Source of the DNA: Rasiella rasia
Lineage (GTDB): Bacteria > Bacteroidota > Bacteroidia > Flavobacteriales > Flavobacteriaceae
Direction of reading: 5' to 3'
Assembly: GCF_011044175.1 (NCBI RefSeq)
Contig: NZ_CP049057.1
Location: 1,317,501 to 1,381,500, forward strand
Length of the DNA: 64,000 nucleotides
Shown here: in pieces, positions 57,081 through 64,000 of the stretch
Position numbering within the stretch: position 1 is the first letter of the stretch
How the letters are laid out: each line of letters begins with the position of its first letter
The notes under the pieces: model-generated
Seen by the model: the letters and a program-made list of their open reading frames with translations, nothing else
What the model was told of the DNA's origin: nothing
The model's database searches: none
Translations under genes and position numbers: made by a program

Positions 57081-57088
57081 TATCTTTG
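57081..57088 (+). promoter_or_regulatory. Putative -7 element for folE
   Basis: TATCTTTG matches the Bacteroidota -7 consensus and lies 34 bases upstream of the folE ATG. No TTG is seen at the expected -33 position, so the call is weak. Confidence 0.4.
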
Positions 57089-57122
57089 CACACCACAAAT
57101 AAAGTATACAATAAAATTGACT

Positions 57123-57809
57123 ATGGATTTGGAAAAATCGCTACTACATACTGATGCTTCAGCAGACGATCATTTAAGTGCTGCGCCACATACACCATTG
57201 CGTAATGACGCCTTTGAACTAAGCGATATCGAAAAGATTGCCCGCATTAAAAAGGACGTTCAAAACATCATGCAAACTTTAGGCTTAGACCTAACAGACG
57301 ACAGCTTGCAGGGAACGCCTAACAGAGTTGCAAAAATGTTTGTACAAGAAATTTTTAGCGGTTTGCACCCAGACCGAAAACCTAAAGCTTCAACGTTCGA
57401 CAATAAATACAAGTATGGAGAAATGCTTGTTGAAAAAAACATCACACTCTACTCTACCTGCGAACATCACTTGCTCCCAATTGTTGGCAAAGCACATATT
57501 GCCTATATCTCGAACGGAACAGTTGTTGGACTTTCTAAAATGAATCGTATTGTAGATTATTACGCAAAACGCCCACAAGTTCAGGAACGACTTACAATGC
57601 AGATTGTAAAAGAATTACAGCAAGCATTAAAAACAGAAGATGTTGCGTGCGTTATTGATGCGAAACATTTATGTGTAAATTCTAGAGGAATTCGCGACAT
57701 AGATAGCAGTACGGTGACTAGCGAGTTCGGCGGAAAGTTTAAAAACCCCGATACGCGTCGCGATTTTTTAGATTACATCAACTTAAATACCAGCTTTGAA
57801 GGTGTCTAG
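57123..57809 (+). CDS. folE: GTP cyclohydrolase I
   Basis: The protein has 228 residues from the ATG at 57123. It contains the zinc-binding STCEHHLLP near residue 115, GLSKMNRIVDYYAKRPQVQERLTMQI, and CVNSRGIRDIDSSTVTSEFGG near the C-terminus. It converts GTP to dihydroneopterin triphosphate, the first step of folate and pterin synthesis. A TTG two codons upstream is also in frame but less likely. An N-terminal extension of about 50 residues precedes the conserved core. It is 61 bases upstream of cysS in the same direction. Confidence 0.95.
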   Translation: MDLEKSLLHTDASADDHLSAAPHTPLRNDAFELSDIEKIARIKKDVQNIMQTLGLDLTDDSLQGTPNRVAKMFVQEIFSGLHPDRKPKASTFDNKYKYGEMLVEKNITLYSTCEHHLLPIVGKAHIAYISNGTVVGLSKMNRIVDYYAKRPQVQERLTMQIVKELQQALKTEDVACVIDAKHLCVNSRGIRDIDSSTVTSEFGGKFKNPDTRRDFLDYINLNTSFEGV

Positions 57810-57870
57810 TTACCATAAAATTAGCATCAACAAATCTTGAAACCAACTGAAAAGCCACTCAAAACATATC

Positions 57871-59355
57871 ATGAGCCTTTATAAAAATCAACAAATTCAA
57901 CTCTATAATTCCTTAACTAAACAAAAGGAAGATTTTGTCCCAATTCATGAAGGCGCCATAGGCATGTACGTATGTGGCCCCACAGTGTATAGTAATGTAC
58001 ATATGGGTAATTGCCGTACGTTTTTGTCATTCGATTTAATTTTCAGATATCTGAAACATCTTGGGTACAAAGTTCGCTACGTTAGAAACATTACCGATGC
58101 TGGACATTTAGAAAATGATGGCGAAAGTGGTGACGACCCAATTCTTAAAAAGGCAAGAATTGAACAACTTGAACCCATGGAAGTGGTTCAGAAATACACC
58201 TTAGATTTTCATGAAACTATGGCAAAATTTAATGCGCTACCTCCAAGCATTGAACCAACCGCCACAGGACATATTATAGAACAAATTGAAATTGTAGAAA
58301 AGTTACTTGCCGAAGGATATGCCTACGAAAAAAATGGTTCTGTATATTTTGATGTTGTAAAATTTAATGAAGATCATGCCTACGGAAAGTTAAGTGGAAG
58401 ACTACTTGAAGATATGATCACCAATACGCGAGAGCTTGCCGCTCAGAGCGAAAAGAAAAATCCGCAAGATTTTGCGCTTTGGAAAAAAGCAGAGCCACAA
58501 CATATTATGCGTTGGCCTTCACCTTGGAGTGATGGTTTTCCGGGTTGGCATCTAGAATGTACTGCGATGAGCACAAAATATCTTGGCGAAACCTTTGACA
58601 TTCATGGAGGTGGCATGGATTTAAAATTTCCGCACCATGAGTGTGAAATTGCACAAGCAGAAGCAAGTAACCATAAAAGTCCTGTAAATTATTGGTTGCA
58701 TACTAACATGCTAACTCTAAACGGGAAGAAAATGTCTAAATCTACAGGAAACAATATTTTGCCTGGCGAGTTATTCTCTGGCGAAAATAATGCGCTTGGA
58801 AGAACATTTTCACCTTCAGTAGCAAAATTCTTTATGTTTCAGGCACATTACCGAAGCATTCTAGACTTTTCTAACGACGCGCTAGAAGCTTCAGAGAAGG
58901 GTTTTAATAGGTTGTTAGACGCGTATCATGGTATTGCTGAAATCAGCACATCTTCAAGCAGTACGATGAACGTTCAAGCCTGGAAACAGAGCTGTTATGA
59001 CGCCATGAATGACGATTTCAACAGCCCGATTTTAATTGCTCAACTATTTGAAGCCGCTAAGTTTATTAATGCGCTAAAAGATGGTAATGCCACTATAACT
59101 GCTTCAGATTTACAACTATTAAACGAGACGCTCACTGTGTTTATATTTGATGTGCTCGGACTAGAAGACACGAAATCGAAAGGAGATGGCAGTGTTGACA
59201 AGTTAGATGGCGCTATTGCGTTACTTATTCAATTGCGAAATCAGGCACGCGAAAATAAAGACTTTGCTACAAGTGATACCATACGAGATCAATTACAGGA
59301 AGTAGGAATTCAGTTGAAAGATGGCAAAGATGGAACTACGTATTCTTTGAGCTAA
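57871..59355 (+). CDS. cysS: Cysteinyl-tRNA synthetase
   Basis: The 494-residue class I synthetase has the HIGH motif (as HMGN) in [19 protein letters not shown] near residue 35 and the KMSKS loop in KKMSKSTGN near residue 290. It also has zinc ligands in HLECTAMS and [17 protein letters not shown]. The C-terminal DALR-type helical domain is present. It lies between folE and yidD on the same strand. Confidence 0.97.
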   Translation: MSLYKNQQIQLYNSLTKQKEDFVPIHEGAIGMYVCGPTVYSNVHMGNCRTFLSFDLIFRYLKHLGYKVRYVRNITDAGHLENDGESGDDPILKKARIEQLEPMEVVQKYTLDFHETMAKFNALPPSIEPTATGHIIEQIEIVEKLLAEGYAYEKNGSVYFDVVKFNEDHAYGKLSGRLLEDMITNTRELAAQSEKKNPQDFALWKKAEPQHIMRWPSPWSDGFPGWHLECTAMSTKYLGETFDIHGGGMDLKFPHHECEIAQAEASNHKSPVNYWLHTNMLTLNGKKMSKSTGNNILPGELFSGENNALGRTFSPSVAKFFMFQAHYRSILDFSNDALEASEKGFNRLLDAYHGIAEISTSSSSTMNVQAWKQSCYDAMNDDFNSPILIAQLFEAAKFINALKDGNATITASDLQLLNETLTVFIFDVLGLEDTKSKGDGSVDKLDGAIALLIQLRNQARENKDFATSDTIRDQLQEVGIQLKDGKDGTTYSLS

Positions 59356-59377
59356 ATTTCAACTAAAAAAATTATGA

Positions 59378-59407
59378 AACACCTCTAAATTTCTATTTAA
59401 AGGAGTT
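59378..59407 (+). promoter_or_regulatory. Hairpin covering the yidD ribosome-binding site
   Basis: AAC plus CCTCTAAAT (59378-59390) can pair with ATTTAAAGG plus GTT (59395-59407), with one C-A mismatch and one small internal bulge. The stem sequesters AGGAG (59401-59405), a Shine-Dalgarno-like sequence that is uncommon in this group, six bases before the yidD start. It could modulate translation, but this is inference. Confidence 0.4.
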
Positions 59408-59410
59408 GAG

Positions 59411-59659
59411 ATGAAAAAAATACTCACATATCCCTTTATCTTTTTAGTGCGTGTTTACCAGCGTGCTATTTCGCCACTATTTCCCTCTACCTGTCGCTAT
59501 CAGCCAACATGTTCTCAATATACTGTAGAAGCACTGCAAAAACACGGGTTGTTTAAAGGAGGATGGCTTGCTGTAAAACGTATTGGGAGTTGTCATCCCT
59601 GGGGAGGTTCGGGCTATGATCCTGTTCCGGATGGGGATGACAACTCGCCAACGCGCTAG
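59411..59659 (+). CDS. yidD: Membrane protein insertion efficiency factor YidD
   Basis: The 82-residue protein matches Yid[37 protein letters not shown] with conserved cysteines, and [17 protein letters not shown] at the end. It is proposed to help insert membrane proteins together with YidC. The last 63 bases of the gene are the first copy of the downstream 114-base tandem repeat, so its C-terminal tail was the amplified segment. The SecDF and lgt genes nearby fit membrane biogenesis. Confidence 0.93.
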   Translation: MKKILTYPFIFLVRVYQRAISPLFPSTCRYQPTCSQYTVEALQKHGLFKGGWLAVKRIGSCHPWGGSGYDPVPDGDDNSPTR

Positions 59660-60014
59660 CTCGCCTGTTCGTTAAAAATGTACACCGTACATTTTCTTAA
59701 CACTCCAGCGCCCTGGGGAGGTTCGGGCTATGATCCTGTTCCGGATGGGGATGACAACTCGCCAACGCGCTAGCTCGCCTGTTCGTTAAAAATGTACACC
59801 GTACATTTTCTTAACACTCCAGCGCCCTGGGGAGGTTCGGGCTATGATCCTGTTCCGGATGGGGATGACAACTCGCCAACGCGCTAGCTCGCCTGTTCGT
59901 TAAAAATGTACACCGTACATTTTCTTAACACTCCAACGCCCTGGGGAGGTTCGGGCTATGATCCTGTTCCGGATGGGGATGACAACTCGCCAACGCGCTA
60001 GCTCGCCTGTTCGT
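59597..60014 (+). repeat. 114-base tandem repeat array, 3.7 copies, starting in yidD
   Basis: A 114-base unit beginning CCCTGGGGAGG recurs at 59597, 59711, 59825 and 59939 (the last copy is partial). I see one base difference among copies, near 59935. The first copy overlaps the final 63 bases of yidD; each later copy repeats the yidD tail, its TAG stop, and a hairpin segment. Because 114 is divisible by three the yidD frame is preserved, and each full unit contains a 31-codon ORF starting at an internal ATG (59678, 59792, 59906). These ORFs are probably byproducts. This is the main content of the 437-base gap before lgt. Confidence 0.97.
59675..59695 (+). terminator. yidD hairpin, repeated three times (59675, 59789, 59903)
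   Basis: AAAATGTAC-ACC-GTACATTTT is a perfect nine-base stem with a three-base loop, located 16 bases past the yidD stop. Copies at 59789-59809 and 59903-59923 come from the tandem repeat. It may be a terminator, although the T run is short. Tripling could strengthen termination before lgt. Confidence 0.5.
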
Positions 60015-60096
60015 CCTTCTTCCTAATAAAAATAGCAACATACCATTCTTATTGAGAACGCAATTTTCCTATCTTTACATTTCACAAAACAGCCCT

Positions 60097-61026
60097 ATGC
60101 TACACTTTTTAAGTACCACATGGAACCCCAGCGAAGGTATTGACCTTGGTTTTTTTATGATTCGATTTTATAGTCTCTCTTACGTTGTTGCCTTTGTTAT
60201 TGGGTGGTTTATTATGAAGCGATTCTATAAGAATGATAACATTTCTATGGAAAAGCTAGATAGTCTTTTTATCTATATGGTGTTAGCAATCTTAATTGGC
60301 GCGCGTCTGGGACATGTCTTTTTCTATGAAACCGAATTGCTTTGGGAAGATCCGCTATCTGTGGTTTTACCTTTTAAAACAGTTCCCGAATTTGAGTTTA
60401 CAGGTTTTCGAGGTCTCGCAAGTCACGGAGCGGCGATTGGTATTGTAATTGCATTACTCTTATATAACAAGCGTGTACTTAAGAAACCCGCCCTTTGGAT
60501 TTTTGACCGAGTAGTAATAACAGTAGCTATTGGCGGAGCTTTTGTGCGCTTCGGAAATTTTATGAATTCTGAAATCGTTGGGAAAGCATCAGGTGGTCAT
60601 CCATTTGGTATAAAGATGTTGCGACATGACATTTTTCCGCAGCAAGCCGTGAAAGCTACAGGTATAAAAGATGTAAATAAGGCATATGACGCTATTGCAA
60701 ATAATGCGCAGTTTTCAGAACTATTGGCTACTGTTCCATTACGTCATCCAGCCCAGTTATACGAAGCATTGGGCTACATCATTACCTTTTTAGTTTGCTG
60801 GTTTATTTACTGGAAAACACCTCTTAAAAAGCATGTAGGCTATATTTTTGGCTGGTTCTTAATTTTACTATTTATGACACGCTTTGTTGTAGAGTTTTTT
60901 AAAGAGGTACAAGTAGATGGTCGCGAAACTTGGCTCTTAAATACTGGGCAACTTTTAAGCATCCCATTTATTTTGGCAGGTTTCTATTTTCTGCTTCGTT
61001 CAAAAAAAACTGAATACACAGCATGA
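60097..61026 (+). CDS. lgt: Prolipoprotein diacylglyceryl transferase
   Basis: The protein has 309 residues from the ATG at 60097. It is a multi-pass membrane enzyme with ARLGHVFFYE, GLASHGAAIGIVI and the signature VRFGNFMNSEIVGKASGG with the conserved Arg-Gly-Asn region. It transfers diacylglycerol from phospholipid to the lipobox Cys of prolipoproteins, the substrate class seen repeatedly in this window. A TTG at 60052 would add 15 residues, but the -7-like TATCTTTA (60070-60077) falls inside that stretch, so the ATG is preferred. It overlaps the DUF192 gene by four bases. Confidence 0.95.
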   Translation: MLHFLSTTWNPSEGIDLGFFMIRFYSLSYVVAFVIGWFIMKRFYKNDNISMEKLDSLFIYMVLAILIGARLGHVFFYETELLWEDPLSVVLPFKTVPEFEFTGFRGLASHGAAIGIVIALLLYNKRVLKKPALWIFDRVVITVAIGGAFVRFGNFMNSEIVGKASGGHPFGIKMLRHDIFPQQAVKATGIKDVNKAYDAIANNAQFSELLATVPLRHPAQLYEALGYIITFLVCWFIYWKTPLKKHVGYIFGWFLILLFMTRFVVEFFKEVQVDGRETWLLNTGQLLSIPFILAGFYFLLRSKKTEYTA

Positions 61027-61514
61027 TAAAATTATTAATTCCCGCATGCCTATTGTTTTCCCTTTTCACGTTTGAGGGATGTAAAGAAGCACCTAAAGAA
61101 AGTAAGGTTCTTACCAAAAAAGTTACGTTTACCAAAGAAGCTACAGGAGTTTTAAAGAAGGCAACAACCGATAGCGTGCTTGCTAACTTAGAGTTAGAAA
61201 TAGCTGAAGGCGACTACGAAACACAAACAGGACTGATGTACAGGCAAAGCATGCTTGACACCCGTGGAATGCTCTTTATTTTCCCTAATGAAATACGTCG
61301 TTCTTTTTATATGAAGAACACAGAATTTGGCTTAGATATTATATACCTAAATGCAACTAACGAAGTAGTAAGTATTCAGAAAAATGCCCAACCATTAGAC
61401 CAAACATCGCTTCCGTCTGACGCACCTGCTATGTACGTATTAGAAGTGAATGCTGGACTCACTACAAAATGGGGTCTGGAAGCCGGTGATATTCTAAATT
61501 GGCAACGTGATTAA
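61023..61514 (+). CDS. DUF192-family lipoprotein
   Basis: The 163-residue protein has a lipoprotein signal (FEGC) and a DUF192 domain with the conserved LEIAEGDYETQTGLMYRQSM and GMLFIFPNEIRRSFYMKNT segments, then LDIIYLNATNEVVSI. The biochemical function of DUF192 is not known. Its start overlaps the end of lgt by four bases, so the two are co-translated. The strong terminator at 61612 follows. Confidence 0.9.
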   Translation: MIKLLIPACLLFSLFTFEGCKEAPKESKVLTKKVTFTKEATGVLKKATTDSVLANLELEIAEGDYETQTGLMYRQSMLDTRGMLFIFPNEIRRSFYMKNTEFGLDIIYLNATNEVVSIQKNAQPLDQTSLPSDAPAMYVLEVNAGLTTKWGLEAGDILNWQRD

Positions 61515-61611
61515 AAAGGTGGAGAAATAGTAACTTCGGGAGCTTCAGTCACTATTTAGTAACACGCCAGTTTAGAAAACACATAACCCTATAAACAGTT
61601 AATAAAAATAG

Positions 61612-61640
61612 AAAGCCCGCTCCTTTTAAGAGCGGGCTTT
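61612..61640. terminator. Bidirectional terminator between the DUF192 gene and secDF
   Basis: AAAGCCCGCTC (61612-61622) and GAGCGGGCTTT (61630-61640) form a perfect eleven-base stem with a seven-base loop. It lies between convergent genes and has A/T tails on both sides. Confidence 0.9.
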
Positions 61641-61667
61641 TATTATCTAATATTTCCGAAGAAAAAC

Positions 61668-64000
61668 TTAGGCGACTACCTCTTCTTCCTCTTCTTTCTT
61701 ATCGGTTAAATCGATTCCTCTTTTTCTTACAGTATCATAGAATACTGGCGTTGCAATAAACAACGATGAATAAGTACCTACTACTACCCCGACAATTAAT
61801 GCAAAGATTAATCCGCGAATAGATTCTGCTCCTATAAAGAAGATACATAACAATACAATCAAGGTTGTCATAGACGTGTTTAACGTACGGCTTAACGTAC
61901 TGTTTAAGGCACTGTTAATGATACGATTCATTTTCCAACCCGGATGCTCGTTAAAGAATTCTCGAATACGGTCAAATACAACCACGGTATCATTCAGCGA
62001 GTATCCAATTACGGTTAAGATTGCCGCAATAAAACTTTGGTCAATCTCCATGTTAAATGGCATTACCTTGTATGTTAGCGAGAAGATACCGAGTACGAGT
62101 AATACATCATGGAATACCGCTGCTACGGCACCTAAACTAAACTGCCATCTTCTAAAACGTAGTAAGATATATAAGAATACCACCACAAGAGAACCTAAAA
62201 CTGCCCAAAATGATGACGTTTTGATATCATCAGATATAGTAGGATTCACCTTATTGTATCCCATAAGTCCTGCGACTTTGGTTTCGGTGTCATTTCCATT
62301 AATCTTAAAATCTTCTAACGTTAAATCTGAAGGGAAATCAGATTTCAAAGTAGAAAATAGCATTTGTTCAATTTCTGTATCGACTTCTTCTCCACTTTCG
62401 TCTACTTTATATTTTGTTGAAATTTTTAACTGGTTGTCAGACCCGTATGTTTTAGCTTCAACACTTGTAAACACAGGAAGTAATTTCACTTCAATTTCTG
62501 GAGCACTTACATCCTTATCGAAACGAACCGTATATGTACGTCCACCCACAAAGTCAATACCCTGGTTAAGACCTACTGTAAATAAAGACCCGATACTAAT
62601 TGCAAGTAGTATTCCAGATATTACGTATGCAATTTTACGCTTTCTAAGGAAATCGATATTTACATTCTTAAATAAGTTCTTCGTAATTGGTGTAGAACAA
62701 GTTAATGACTTACCATTTTTAGTATATCCATCAATGAATAATCTCGTAATGAAAATTGCGGTGAACAGTGACGTTAAAATACCAATTAGTAATGTAGTTG
62801 CGAAACCTTGAATTGGCCCAGTACCAAATACTAATAAAATTAGACCTGTAAGACCTGTTGTAATGTTTGCATCTAAAATTGAAGATAATGCATTGCTAAA
62901 ACCATCTTTAATAGCATCGCGCTGCGCCTTACCTTTTGAGAGCTCTTCTCGTATTCGCTCAAAGATAAGTACGTTCGCATCGACCGAAATACCAATGGTT
63001 AATACAATACCAGCAATACCAGGAAGTGTTAATACCGCTCCAATACCTGCTAATATCCCGAAGATGAACAAAATGTTTACTGCCAAAGCGATATCGGCAA
63101 AAATACCCGCTTTTCCGTAGTAAAAAATCATCCATATAAGTACAAATAATAAAGCAATGGCAAATGATAAAATACCACTATCAATTGCTTCTTGACCTAG
63201 TGTTGGCCCAACAACAGCAGCATCGATAATATCTGCAGAAGCAGGTAATTTACCTGCACGTAATACATTTGCTAAATCTTGTCCTTCAGCAATGGTAAAG
63301 TCTCCCGTAATTTCACTTCTACCTCCAGCAATTGGTCCAGAAGATACTCCAGGCGCAGAGTATACAATGTCATCTAACATGATTGCAATCTGACTTCCTT
63401 CTTGTGAAGCTTTTCCTGTCATTTCTTCCCAGATTTTAGCTCCTGTACCATTCATTTGCATGGTTACGGCTACACGACCCACTTGGTCGTATCCTTGAGC
63501 AGCATCTGTTACAACACCCCCACTTAATGGCGGTACATTTTCTCTGTTTCCAACTAAGGCATACAAATCTGCATACTCAACAGTTTTTGTTTCGTTGTCT
63601 ACAGTTACCTCTCTGTCTGTAGGTAATCCCCATACAAACTTCACATAACGCAATTCAGTTGGAAGTAACTGACGTATTTGAGGGTTATCTAGGTATTCTT
63701 TTATAGTCTCTTGATCTTTTGTTTGTACCGAAGCAATGATAGGTGATCCTGGTGTTCCAAAAGAAATTTTAGATAATAATGGGTTATTTACTGCAGGGTC
63801 TGTAGAGGCTTCTTCACCATCATCTTCTCCCAACAAATCCTGAAGGTCATCATCTGTAGCTTCTTCAGTAACTTCTTCAGTTACCGCAGTACTGTCTTGC
63901 GCTACTTCTGTTTCTGATACCTCAGACTCTACTACTTCCGCTTCTGGAGAAAGCATTGTTTTCAGTTTAGCATCTGCTTCAAACAAGAAACTTTGGAATG
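61668..64000 (-). CDS. secDF: Protein translocase SecDF fusion (5' end cut by window)
   Basis: The frame runs through the right edge, so the N-terminus is missing; 777 codons are visible. It includes the SecD periplasmic part (QLLPTELRYVKFVWGLPT, AITGDFTIAEGQDLANVLRAGKLPA) and its helices (GIVLTIGISVDANVLIFERI). SecF follows in the same chain (LNQGIDFVGGRTYTVRF, AAILTVIGYSLNDTVVVFDRIRE). It uses the proton gradient to assist Sec export. An acidic insertion rich in Glu, Asp, Thr and Ala lies in the visible N-terminal part and is common in Bacteroidota. The fusion of SecD and SecF is typical of this phylum. Confidence 0.96.
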   Translation of the reverse strand, partial: FQSFLFEADAKLKTMLSPEAEVVESEVSETEVAQDSTAVTEEVTEEATDDDLQDLLGEDDGEEASTDPAVNNPLLSKISFGTPGSPIIASVQTKDQETIKEYLDNPQIRQLLPTELRYVKFVWGLPTDREVTVDNETKTVEYADLYALVGNRENVPPLSGGVVTDAAQGYDQVGRVAVTMQMNGTGAKIWEEMTGKASQEGSQIAIMLDDIVYSAPGVSSGPIAGGRSEITGDFTIAEGQDLANVLRAGKLPASADIIDAAVVGPTLGQEAIDSGILSFAIALLFVLIWMIFYYGKAGIFADIALAVNILFIFGILAGIGAVLTLPGIAGIVLTIGISVDANVLIFERIREELSKGKAQRDAIKDGFSNALSSILDANITTGLTGLILLVFGTGPIQGFATTLLIGILTSLFTAIFITRLFIDGYTKNGKSLTCSTPITKNLFKNVNIDFLRKRKIAYVISGILLAISIGSLFTVGLNQGIDFVGGRTYTVRFDKDVSAPEIEVKLLPVFTSVEAKTYGSDNQLKISTKYKVDESGEEVDTEIEQMLFSTLKSDFPSDLTLEDFKINGNDTETKVAGLMGYNKVNPTISDDIKTSSFWAVLGSLVVVFLYILLRFRRWQFSLGAVAAVFHDVLLVLGIFSLTYKVMPFNMEIDQSFIAAILTVIGYSLNDTVVVFDRIREFFNEHPGWKMNRIINSALNSTLSRTLNTSMTTLIVLLCIFFIGAESIRGLIFALIVGVVVGTYSSLFIATPVFYDTVRKRGIDLTDKKEEEEEVVA

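Noticed and set aside
59678-60001. Three 31-codon reading frames inside the yidD repeat array
   Set aside because: They arise automatically from the duplicated yidD tail, with no start signals and no independent evidence of expression.
61876-62811. Open frame of 311 codons opposite secDF
   Set aside because: It lies entirely antisense to conserved secDF codons, has no recognisable domain, and its composition follows from the codon bias of the opposite strand.
1-64000. CRISPR arrays, insertion sequences or prophage
   Set aside because: No array of short spaced repeats, no transposase or integrase motifs, and no phage structural genes were seen in either strand.

Overview
This AT-rich window comes from a chromosome of the phylum Bacteroidota, most likely the marine family Flavobacteriaceae. 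Supporting signs are type IX secretion sorting domains (type A and type B), a fused SecDF, Bacteroidota-type promoters (TTG, about 20 bases, TAnnTTTG), few Shine-Dalgarno sequences, several TTG starts, and a tryptophan operon preceded by a Trp-codon leader of the Bacteroidota kind. The content is mostly chromosomal core with an accessory redox region on the left. I see no insertion sequence, prophage, integrase or CRISPR array.

Region 1 (1-5700) is a complete RND efflux system read leftward: GbsR/MarR-type regulator, membrane fusion lipoprotein, AcrB-like pump and a TolC-like outer-membrane protein cut by the window edge. An inverted repeat sits in the regulator's promoter. Region 2 (5811-16220) holds an orphan lipoprotein and then mostly leftward genes for small redox and detoxification enzymes: SDR, luciferase-like monooxygenase, bestrophin channel, two zinc-free MDR reductases, crotonase, AraC regulator, SnoaL-like protein, cupin and nitroreductase. 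They end at a divergent HxlR regulator whose intergenic region carries paired ACTAT-N7-ATAGT sites on both promoters. Region 3 (16284-20009) is a thiol/sulfur group (TlpA-like reductase, redoxin, two rhodaneses), a divergent MarR regulator whose promoter is overlapped by a perfect 16-base palindrome, and a YceI protein.

Region 4 (20017-26825) is the full trp operon trpE-G-D-C-F-B-A. It has a promoter, a 17-codon leader peptide with three consecutive Trp codons, and a terminator, which together form a classical transcription attenuator. Region 5 (26856-41225) is a surface-protein block: a T9SS protein with CUB-like, HYR and P domains, two divergent giant FG-GAP/ASPIC lipoproteins, a UDG-superfamily protein, YaaA, and a T9SS FG-GAP protein. 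Region 6 (41242-50821) is housekeeping: RluA-family pseudouridine synthase, PASTA protein, Ddl, CoaD, HTTM membrane protein, ribosomal protein S20, tRNA-Glu, ProS, a Trp/Gly/Tyr-repeat lipoprotein and a FadL-like outer-membrane protein.

Region 7 (50836-64000) starts with a 2042-residue T9SS type B protein containing about 14 repeats of 90-100 residues. It continues with folE, cysS, yidD, lgt, a DUF192 protein and secDF (cut by the right edge). The 3' end of yidD has been tandemly amplified as a 114-base unit, about 3.7 copies. YidD, Lgt and SecDF all serve membrane and envelope protein biogenesis, matching the many lipoproteins and secreted proteins in the window. The best candidates for follow-up are the HxlR-controlled redox region, the near-leaderless trp attenuator, the yidD repeat array and the repeat-rich surface proteins. 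I found no system that I can call clearly new.
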